The notes under the pieces are model-generated. The model did no database searches and was not told where the DNA came from. It worked only from the letters and a program-made list of their open reading frames with translations. From Mesostigma viride (Eukaryota > Streptophyta > Mesostigmatophyceae > Mesostigmatales > Mesostigmataceae): a DNA stretch of 64,000 bases. Both the position numbers and the translations under genes were made by a program. Location of the stretch: NCBI GenBank assembly GCA_009746045.1, contig RPFO01000188.1:2408874-2472873 (forward strand), given 5' to 3'. Below, one piece after another: positions 56,138 to 64,000 of this stretch. How positions within the stretch are numbered: the first letter of the stretch is position 1; every line of letters begins with the position of its first letter.

Positions 56138-56518
56138 CTATTGTCTGCTAGGACCAATGGTCAGCTGAGAGAAGGTGACTGTAACTGCCGTCCCCATCCC
56201 CTGACTGCTATCTGCCTTACTAGGCGTGGGTGTCAGAGAACAATCACGAGTGGTGTGCAGTCCCTCAGGCAAAGACATATGCTCCTTAACAAACCTATCA
56301 GCTTCTATGAGGTCATCAAAACCCTTCCACTTAGCACTAGAGCCCTTGGACAATATCTTATCCTTGATGTGTTCTTCACATGCCTTCCAACTATAAAATA
56401 TGGCTGGTCTACCCTCGCCCCCATCATGGGCCACGGCATAGTAAGGAAATCCAGATTGACCACCGTTATTTATTCTTCGTCTGGGCATGTTACATAGTAG
56501 GCTAGCCGAAGCTTGCAA
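56138..56518 (-). CDS. G1 ORF0: viroplasmin / RNase H1 N-terminal-like protein
   Basis: A 126-codon frame upstream of gag. Residues about 26-82 (YYAVAHDGGEGRPAIFYSWK, CEEHIKDKI, KWKGFDDLIEADRFVKEHM) match the pattern of the caulimovirus viroplasmin / RNase H1 hybrid-binding domain: YAV, G-I-Y/F-x-S-W, C, K-x-F, E/A-A-x-x-F. That domain binds RNA/DNA hybrids. A second Met 10 codons on (MPRRRINN) is a likely alternative start. It lies after a leader of about 700 bp and before gag, so it could act as an accessory protein in reverse transcription. Intact in this copy, unlike its neighbours. Confidence 0.75.
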   Translation of the reverse strand: MQASASLLCNMPRRRINNGGQSGFPYYAVAHDGGEGRPAIFYSWKACEEHIKDKILSKGSSAKWKGFDDLIEADRFVKEHMSLPEGLHTTRDCSLTPTPSKADSSQGMGTAVTVTFSQLTIGPSRQ

Positions 56519-57226
56519 GCAGGAGAAAAGGAGTTCCCAGGGCTACCTCTAGGTGCAGTGACCTTTACCAAAACAAACGAGGAAGAAGCACAGAGTCTAA
56601 CACAGCACACGCCCGAGTCTTCAGCAGCACGGGCACATTACGATAGGCACACGGAGGTAAACACCGTCAACATAGTCGGCAACAGCCAGACGGTATCCAC
56701 CCCCCGGACCCTTGCATGTCAAACAACGATGTCCGTCTCCGCGACGTCCATTGGCACAAACGACATTTAAACACCTATAGAGGGTACAACGTTTAACATA
56801 AACCCCCTACGCGTGCGGTCCCGGAGAGAAGGCGAGCTCGCAAGCTAGCCTTCCGCAGGCATAGCTTATAAAGGAATAAATCTAACTAGGGGACGTACCA
56901 TCGTCAATGACGTTACTCACCCCTGAGCTGGCCGCCACCTGGTGTCGTTGAAGGCAAGCCCTGGCCGCCACTAGGTGTCGTTGAAAACAGGAGAAATGGA
57001 CGCTATCGTTGACAGCACCTCACCACAGGACCATGACTGGCCCCGCCGAGTATCCCAGACTAATCACTTGCTTTCTAGATCGTCGTTGACTCCCTTACGG
57101 GCTGGCCGCCGACCTGTCGGCAATAGATGAATCCGAAACCTCTATCTACGCCAAGCTCCGCCTTGGTATCCTGATTGGCCTCCCTAACCCTCTCCGCGAG
57201 AGTTAGATGACCTCTCCAGCACATTT
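56519..57226 (-). other. G1 5' leader
   Basis: Non-coding leader between the primer site and ORF0, with a duplicated GGTGTCGTTGAA motif (56940-56990). No gene seen. Confidence 0.6.
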
Positions 57227-57238
57227 CCTCCGATACCA
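57227..57238 (-). other. G1 primer-binding site
   Basis: The minus strand reads TGGTATCGGAGG, one base after the LTR end. It closely resembles the initiator-tRNA-Met site TGGTATCAGAGC common in plant LTR elements. Confidence 0.85.
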
Positions 57239-57239
57239 G

Positions 57240-57829
57240 TGTTACGTCCCGGCCCAGACACACCTAGCCTGAGCTACGTAGCGAAAGATCCTCCTTGCCG
57301 GAATTAGGATTGATTCAAGGTGGCCTAATGTAGATTGTGCTTCACGACGTGAGTCGTGAGATATCTGGCACCGCGGCGTAATGCCAAGCTAATTGTACAC
57401 ACTTATATTGGCTAGCAATACCAATTACAAATGGATAATTGCCCCAGGCTCAATGTATATGTGAAGGCGTTTTCGTACTTAACATTCATCAAACCAAGAG
57501 GACGAGACTCTCGTCCTTGGACTAATTTAACCTAGGTCGGTTGCGGCGCAGATACAACGCCAATCCTTCTAGAACAATCCAAGTCAATCATTCCACGTAG
57601 GATCCGGGCCGACATCGACCCTCAACTACAGGATCCACGCATAGAACTACAGACGAACCCAGAACTGGCGCGGCGCCACTGCACCGGCCCCTAAAAGGTC
57701 AACCTAGGACCAAAATAACTAGTCCAATTCACACAATAACCAAAATCCATACAAACTATTACAACAGGCCAAACTGCCTTGGTAATTTATTCCATTGTTA
57801 CGTCCGTCCAAAAGGGCCGGGACGTAACA
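57240..57829 (-). repeat. G1 5' LTR (intact, 590 bp)
   Basis: TGTTACGTCCCGGCCC at one end and GGGCCGGGACGTAACA at the other. Gives the uninterrupted reference for the split LTR at 13974-18105. Flanked by ACTCC at 57830-57834. Confidence 0.96.
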
Positions 57830-57834
57830 ACTCC

Positions 57835-59248
57835 TTACTTATTCTTTTAGCCCCTTCGTGTATGTGTGTATGTGTTCCCTCTTTTCTTTCTTAGTTTTGG
57901 TTGTTTGTGTTGGTCGTGGTGGTGGTGGTGGTGGTGTTGTGTGTGTGTGTGTGTGTGTATGTGTGTTTTCCCTATCAACCTTTCTTGTACGTTACCCTCT
58001 GTCTCCCTCCATGCAGGTCTACCAAGAGATAGCCACGCGGCTCCCGCGGCCTTCGCATCTTTCCTCTCAGACAACTACCCTAGTCCTTCCACTGCGTTGG
58101 ATCGCCATGCATCCAGGCATAGTTGTCTCACTTCATAAGCCGAAGCAAACTTCGCGGTCCCGTGCGAGTCGGAATTGATTTGTGTTGAATTCGGTCTAGT
58201 GGTAGCCAGCTGCCAAGCAGTTTGTTTCATCCTCTTATACGGATTAGGCTGATATGGTAGACGTCCCGAATAGGAAATTACAGGAATGCGGGATTCCAAA
58301 AAGCGATAAATATACTACAACCACTCAAAATCTTGATGATTATAAAGCTCACCAAGAAGCTCACATATGCATATCCACTATCTTTCTATATCTCGTATGT
58401 TTGTTATCTCTATTCACCCTCCCAAAAATGTCAACATGCAAGCAATTGACCAGCTCATTTTAGATGAGTGCCCTGCCACATCCCCACTGGTCCGATGATA
58501 TCGCACAAGGATGTGACAACTCTGCCAGCATCAGCTTCATCCACCTCAATGGTAGGCATCCACATAAACGGCGGGAACCCTCAATGCATAACGTGCATCT
58601 GCTCGCCCGCCTGCTTGCTTAGGCGTTTGTCTGCTTTGAAGCAGCCGCATATAGAGAAAGATAATTTGTGCCTTAGGACGCGCCCTGCCAGATTTCCAGT
58701 TGCACAACCCCGGAGAAGAGGTACGCAACACTAGATAATGGAATCAGCAAACACATACCACAAAGCATCTTACCAACCCCCTGGGGTTAGGCATGGCATT
58801 TTGCTCTTGTGCCAGGAAATACTACTAATATACATGTTCAGGTCTAGGTTCAAGTTCAGTGCGTGGGCAAGCGGTGCCCTGGGTCCACCCACATCTCCCT
58901 ACCTGGGCAGGTGCACCAGACCTTACTCCAGTGGGTTTATCTATGTGAACCAGACCTTACTCCAGTGGGTTTATCTATGTGCACCAGACCTTACTCCAGT
59001 GGGTTTATCTATGTGCACCAGACCTTACTCCAGTGGGTTTATCGATGTGTAAGCAGGAAGCGGCAAGAATGAATTGGGTATACCGTGTCGCCCCTATATA
59101 GTAATACGACACACCCATGAGGAAACGAGCACATGCCTGGAGTCTGCACTATCCGGACCATGCACATGCTAATTACCCCGCCCGTTGCGTGTACTGCCGT
59201 CAAGTTGCCTTGAGTTGCCATCCGATTGACTTGCTGTCTCCAAAAACA
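57835..59248. other. Host intergenic DNA
   Basis: No credible gene. Contains (GGT)n/(GT)n at about 57915-57962 and the 34-bp repeat at 58916-59050. It presumably holds the 3' UTR of the DUF4795 gene next to 59249. Confidence 0.5.
58916..59050. repeat. 34-bp tandem repeat x 4
   Basis: Unit CAGACCTTACTCCAGTGGGT plus TTATCTATGTG(C/A)AC, four near-identical copies; the last diverges at its end. Confidence 0.92.
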
Positions 59249-62200
59249 TTACGCTTCCTCAAAGGTGTGCGGCCCCGCACTGGGCGGCCGCTCCTTTGCC
59301 AATAGACTGCTGCGTATGCCTTGACTGGACTGGGGGCGGGGGATCTCATGTGCCAAAGGCGACCCACCCCCACCCCCGCCAACTTTGCCCGACCGCCCCC
59401 CCGCAATCGTAGGTGACTGCGGGTACGCCGACTGCGGCCGGCGGCTCCTCGACCCCATCGTAGACATGGGGGACCCTGGGCTGGGGCTACCGGCCCCTTT
59501 GGTGGGCGACCGGTTCCCCCCGTTGCTGTTGCTGTTGGACGTGCCCACGAGGTCCTTTTGGCTGATGTTGCGGCGGGTGGCTGTGTCGCGGTCGGTCAGC
59601 CCACCGGTCACGGACATGGGGCTGGTGCTGCCACCCGGCTGGTATTGCATCTGGAGGGGCATCGCCGAGGGCATGAAGGACTGCATCTCGGGGAGGAGCC
59701 CGCGGCGGGAGGGCAGGATGCCCAGCGGCTTGGGCCGCTTGTTCTCCACCTGGGGCAGGGGTGTAGATCAATAGCAAAGTAGCATAATAGCAGTGGACGA
59801 ATAGCAAAATAGAAGATTTTCATGCACAATGATGTGTTATGTAACGTGAACCGCTTCACGTCGGGGCAGGCGGGTACCACCAGATAGCAATCACGAAAGG
59901 GAAGGCACGTGAGATACACGGAGATCTGTGGGATGTCCAAAGTTTGTACGTCTCTTACACCCACAGGCCAGGGATTGTGCGCAGCCGGGCTTTCCAAATT
60001 TTGCCTTCCTTTCCAAAATTGTAGGGCGGGGCTCGAGACACCATGGCAAATATAGGTGTACTAAAGGGTAAATAAATCATAGGTATACTACAGGACAAAT
60101 CATAGGTATTCTAAAGGGCAGAAGGGCCAACAAGGCAGGCCGCCAAGGGACTGGAACTGGGGATGTTGTCAAGGAAAATCCTACCAAGTTGTGAAGTGGT
60201 TGAAGCGGGCGCTTGGTTAGATTGCGGGGCGACGGCGCGGCATGGATGCGCAGTTCCATGGATATTGGTTATTGGAACGCAGCACCGGCCAACAGCCCGG
60301 TCATCATTGGTTATTGGAACGCAGCACCGGCCAACAGCCCAGTCATCATTGGTTATTGGAACGCAGCACCGGCCAACAGCCCAGTCATCATTGGTTATTG
60401 GAACGCAGCACCGGCCAACAGCCCAGGTATCAATACGTAGCCGCGCCCACCCCCCGTCACCATGCAATCCCACGATCGGCACTGGCCCACGGCCTAACCT
60501 GAAAGGGGTTGGCTCCCCCTCACTATGGCTAACAGTAGTTGCTGTTGCTTATGGCAGTAGCCTCGCAGTAACCAGCCGCTGTCTGGCAACCCCCCTCACT
60601 AAACGGTCGCAGGACAGGCACTGGAAGCCCTCGAATAGCTACTATTTCACCCACCACTAGCTACCAGCACCCGTCCACCTGGCAACCCCCCTCACTATAC
60701 AGACTCAGGGCAGGAACTGGAAGCCCTCGAATAGCTCCTATTCCACCCACCACTAGCTACCATCACCCGTCCACCTGGCAAAGCCCCTCACCATGCGGTC
60801 GCAGGACAGGCACTGGAAGCGCACGGCGCGCGCGCCGGTCCCGTCGTCACTTTCGTCCAGCTCGCGCATCGCCTGGATGGCCTCCAGCGCGCTGTTGACC
60901 GCGCTGTTGTGCCACTCGATCATCGCTGACTGGTCCACCTTCATCGCCACGTCCAGGCCCAACACGTCCAGCTGGCGAGGGGAAAAGGGATGGAAAAAAG
61001 TTAAGGGGGGGGAGAGGAGGGGAGGGGGACGGGGGGCGAAAGAGGCAGGACACGCACGGGGGGGAGAGGAAAAAGGGGGGCAAGAGGCGGGGGGGGGAAT
61101 AGGGGGGGGTTGGGACGGGGAGGAAGAGGCAGGTTGAGAGGAACACGCAGGGGGAAACACCAAGAGCAGGGGGTGGAAGCCGGTTTGAGGCGGTGGTGGG
61201 GAAGAAAGGGGGTGAGGGCAGCGGGGGAGAAAGGGTGAGAGACAGGGGGAAAGGGGGGAGGAAGAAACGGGCGCGGGAGGTAAAAAGGGGGGAGGGGGAG
61301 GGAAGGAGAGAGGGAGCAGAAGCAGGGATGGCAGGGATCGTATGAGAGAGGGGAAGCGTGGAAAGAACGGACCACTCGTGTGACAGACACATAGAAAAAG
61401 CGTGGGATTCCACCCTGCACAGCATATGCGTGCGTGCACGCGGTAGGCCAATCGAGTGCGCATGTTGCGGAAGGTGAGGAGGAGGGGAGTCGACTTTGAG
61501 CCCTGTAGCCTTGAAGGCAGCTTCTCTTGTTCTCCCCGCGTGGAAGTCGCTGGCCTGTGTCCCCGCACCGCCCGGTTACTACTATACGCTGTCCATGACC
61601 ATTGCAGGAACCAGCAAACAGTGTTGCGAAGCAGCCACACCATCTTGGAACTTGCATGACACCATCTTGGAACGTGCATGAGGCACCACGGATCACCGAG
61701 CCTCTGCCGTCCTTGATATTCACAAACAGCAGTAGGAATCACAGGAGGATAGGCCTCTGCTGTTCTTGCAATTTAAAAAATGGGAATCACAGGAGGATAT
61801 AGGCATTAGGCCGCCCGGTGGTCCGATACTAGCAGAGGTAGCCGGCACCAGCCTGCTTTGCTGCCTGATCACGCGAATGAGTTCACGCCAGCACCCACCT
61901 GGTGCTGTGTATGGTATGATAGCATATGATAGCACCCACTTCGGCCTTTCTTCCTTGGGCGGCTACCGCATGCCTTTTGGCGCAGCCCCCGTATGCCAGC
62001 AACGATCTGGCGATGTATCATATGCCAGCAGAACATGTGCAACCTGGTGATAAACACCCATCACCTGCAAGCGTATGCCAGCAGCAGCACACGTACCTCG
62101 GCCTTGGATGCATACTGAACGTCATCCTCAATGGGCCGCCCTCGCTTGATGCCTGACAGCTCATTTGCCACCCTGGCCATGCGGACGCCATGTCAATGCC

Positions 62201-63007
62201 ATGCCATGCCATACCATTTCCATGCCAGCAAGCCCCAAAGAGGACACGCCCCATGAACCAGCGCGCGGACGCAGGCACGGACGCACGGCACGCCACGCCA
62301 CGCCAAGCATGAAAACGTGTCAGACACACTTGGATAAACATGCAATCCTATGCAACTGGGTTATCACATTACAGGTACCCTTCCATAATGGGCATATGCA
62401 ACACCTCACCCGGTGGCAGCACTTAAAAACAATCCAGAGGCAGGTGCAGAAATGCCATCCAGCGACGTAGGCTATAAACATTAATTGAAAATGAAAACGA
62501 TGAGCTATATATAAAGCCCAAGTACAGCGTATACATATGTGCGATGGCGCCAGTATGCCTTGGGATGTCTCACTAAAATCACACTTCATATCTTACGTGG
62601 TCTCACTTACTATTCACGAGCTTCTCGCTTACTATTCACGAGCTTCTCGCTTACTATTCACGAGCTTCTTGTCACCTCAGCGGACGCAAGGCTTCCATTA
62701 AAATGGCCATCGACCTAAAATCCTTGAAATAGAGATAACAGTCTTAATAATCAATCAATCAATCAATCATAGTCACAAGCTAATGTAACTGTCACATCTG
62801 GAACTGCCCCCAGCCCTGAAGGGGTCAGTGGTCACTCAGCCCTCACCGATTGATGTGGTCACCCAGCCCTCACCGATTGATGTGGTCACCCAACCCCTTG
62901 ACGTTCTTCACAAACGTCTGCTGCGCCGACTTCATGGCCGTCACGTCCTCGGGCAGACCCCGCAGTGCGTCGATGACTTCTTGCATCTGCTCCAGCGCGC
63001 GCCGCAC
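59249..63007 (-). CDS. DUF4795 (QRICH2-like) protein, 3' four exons
   Basis: Host gene assembled from splice signals. Exon 63007-62874 (after CGCAG, before GTGAGG), exon 62172-62097 (after CCAG, before GTACGT), exon 60971-60792 (after CCAG, before GTGAGG), final exon 59749-59249 (after CCCAG, stop TAA). The phases agree at all three junctions. The joined protein of about 295 residues has a helical region (QMQEVIDALRGLPEDVTAMK), then VANELSGIKRGRPIEDD and KAELDVLGLDVAMKVD, then the family mark VRFQCLSCDRM. A Ser/Pro/Gly-rich tail with RSRRPQSAYPQSP follows. Alternating helical segments ending in F-x-C-x-S-C-D-R are characteristic of DUF4795 proteins such as QRICH2 and C16orf96, known from sperm flagella; an axonemal role in the alga is inferred. 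The 5' end is outside or undetected. Confidence 0.85.
60264..60431. repeat. 42-bp tandem repeat x 4 in last intron
   Basis: Unit ATTGGTTATTGGAACGCAGC + ACCGGCCAACAGCCCAGTCA + TC, four copies almost identical. Confidence 0.95.
60560..60835 (-). repeat. 96-bp tandem copies of an exon end and splice donor
   Basis: The end of exon 60971-60792 (GCTTCCAGTGCCTGTCC, then TGCGACCGCATG and GTGAGG) recurs 96 bp and 192 bp downstream in the intron. The nearest copy is degraded; the farther one keeps the CLSCDR codons and a GTGAGG donor. Confidence 0.85.
60975..61330. repeat. G-rich polypurine tract in intron
   Basis: Plus strand is a dense series of G runs with A (on the transcribed strand, C/T). G-quadruplex and triplex potential. 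No gene. Confidence 0.8.
62605..62675. repeat. 22-bp tandem repeat x 3
   Basis: CTTACTATTCACGAGCTTCT + CG repeated three times in the first recognised intron. Confidence 0.93.
62829..62892 (-). repeat. 27-bp tandem repeat over a splice donor
   Basis: GTGGTCACCCAGCCCTCACC + GATTGAT in two full copies plus a partial one. On the minus strand each full copy contains ATCG/GTGAGG. Only the copy ending at 62874 keeps the reading frame; using the second would read through a TGA. Confidence 0.85.
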
Positions 63008-63039
63008 CTGCGCATACGGGCCAAGAGAGGGGTGCGGGT

Positions 63040-63460
63040 TGAGGGGATGGGGGGCCATGGTCAAAGGGAGAAGGAGGCTACCACTTTGACAGGCGTCCCT
63101 ATTTGTGGTCGGATTCCGCTTTACAGTGACAAAGGGGGATTTGAAGCTGACATCAAGAGAAGATAAAGCAAGAAAAGGGAAAGGAGAAAACAGAAAACAG
63201 AAAAGAGAAAGCGTGGGAGGGGGAACTGGGGGATGCGGTCGAGAGAAAGGGTGTGGGGGGGGGATTGGGAGCTGCCGTCAAGAGAAAACAAAGGAAGAAT
63301 AGGGAAAGAAGAAATGAGAAAAGAGAAAGTGTGTGTGGGGGGCATTGGGGAATGCGGTCAACACGAGGGTTGGGAGGGGGATTTGGGGGCAGGGGGATTT
63401 ACGGGTGCGATCAGCAAAAAGGTGGGGAGAGAGAGAAGGGGCTGACAGGTTTACTCAGCC
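63040..63460. repeat. Polypurine-rich tract in intron
   Basis: GAAAA and GGGGG runs with few pyrimidines on the plus strand, including three related GGGGGATTTGGGGG-like segments. No gene. Confidence 0.7.
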
Positions 63461-63464
63461 ATCG

Positions 63465-63670
63465 CATAAGAGGGTGTAGCGTATGTAACATACAAAGGTA
63501 TTAGAGGGTGTAGCGTATTTAACTGAAGGTGTAGCGTATCACCAGAGGGTGTAGCGTATGCAACATACAAAGGTCTACAAGTAGCGTATTAGTGGGGTGG
63601 GGATAGGAAGCAGCGTATGTAACATACAAACGTGTAGCGTATTAGAGGCTATAGCGTATGTGACATCGTA
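63465..63670. repeat. Interspersed GTGTAGCGTAT repeat cluster
   Basis: GTAGCGTAT occurs about six times, several followed by GYAACATACAAAGGT. Irregular spacing of 30-45 bp. Confidence 0.85.
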
Positions 63671-63900
63671 CAAAGCTGACACACTGGACATGCAGACAGA
63701 GGCCACAAGATCCCCACACAGACAGGGAGACAGGCATTGGCCACACTCAACCTGGTCCATGGGTAAGCAAACAAACATCAGGTTGTCTCATCCAAAGATA
63801 AGGGAATCCTACCAGAAATCATTACTCCATGTAAATTTGCCTTGGCACTATGTAACAGCCCACTATCCAAAACTGTTCAAAGTGAAAGAAAAGGGCTTAC

Positions 63901-63936
63901 ACGTTTGGGGGCGTCGACGAGGGCCGTCGATGAGCT
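63901..63936 (-). CDS. Possible upstream exon of the DUF4795 gene
   Basis: A short GC-rich segment after ACACCAG, with coding SSSTALVDAPKR before a GTAAGC donor in phase 0, as the next exon requires. Based only on splice-like signals and base composition. Confidence 0.3.
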
Positions 63937-64000
63937 AGCTGGTGTACCTTTGCAGTGTCCCACCACCTACCGTCGCATGAACTAGTCAGCAAGCAAAACA

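Noticed and set aside
55958-56219. Intron joining ORF0 to gag (GTAAGG donor at 56220, CTGCAG acceptor at 55958)
   Set aside because: The joined reading gives an immediate stop codon in phase.
60111-60482. Repeat protein with four ITNDDWAVGRCCVP-like units
   Set aside because: Caused by the 42-bp intronic tandem repeat, whose length is a multiple of three, so it stays open in several frames.
61001-61742. Pro-rich ORFs on the minus strand at 61-61.7 kb
   Set aside because: They read through an intronic purine/pyrimidine tract and across splice acceptor of the DUF4795 exon; no conserved motif.

Overview
Nuclear DNA of a flagellated eukaryote, most likely a chlorophyte green alga. The only host-type gene seen has GC-rich exons with GT/AG introns and encodes a DUF4795-family (QRICH2-like) protein, a family tied to cilia and flagella. 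Almost everything else is mobile DNA stacked inside other mobile DNA. I found no bacterial-type operon, CRISPR array, rRNA or convincing functional tRNA.

Layout. (1) 1-12.2 kb: 3' part of a Ty3-type chromovirus (G2, minus strand: partial LTR, purine tract, an extra 3' ORF, chromodomain end). An 8.4-kb copia-like element (C1, 3661-12053, TSD CAACC) sits just after the start codon of that ORF. (2) 13974-57829: one chromovirus (G1, minus strand) spread over 43.9 kb, with TSD ACTCC at 13969-13973 and 57830-57834. Removing the insertions leaves about 11.8 kb: LTR, PBS, a viroplasmin/RNase H1-N-like ORF0, gag, PR-RT-RH-IN-chromodomain, ORF3, PPT, LTR. Four elements lie in it: a TIR element in its 3' LTR (T3, 14023-17561); a second copia-like element at the RH/IN junction (C2, 22353-42728, TSD CCCTT); a CACTA-ended element next to the RT active site (T2, 44066-50108, TSD TG); and an array of perfect palindromes between gag and protease (51412-53517, TSD TGGCC). 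(3) C2 is itself split in its 3' LTR by a CACAACGG-ended DNA element (T1, 30684-42601, TSD TT), which carries a third copia-like element (C3). C3 is broken by a 1.8-kb insertion. T2 contains an internally deleted piggyBac (45916-48775, TTAA on both sides). (4) 57.8-64 kb: host DNA with the DUF4795 gene on the minus strand, its introns full of tandem repeats.

How the genes work together. C1, C2 and C3 share an unexpected pol order: integrase, then a retropepsin-like domain with DTN/DTQ in place of DTG, then RT with HGDD, then RNase H. C1 and C2 also carry an unknown ORF before gag. G1 and G2 share an unknown long ORF after pol. The palindromic array ends in AGTT...AACT, like the AGTTAG...CTAACT LTR ends of C2, and has a 5-bp duplication, so it may have been moved by a copia-type integrase. 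Nearly all ORFs carry frameshifts, so the annotated proteins are mostly pseudogenes. Distances and identities are by-eye readings of the sequence.
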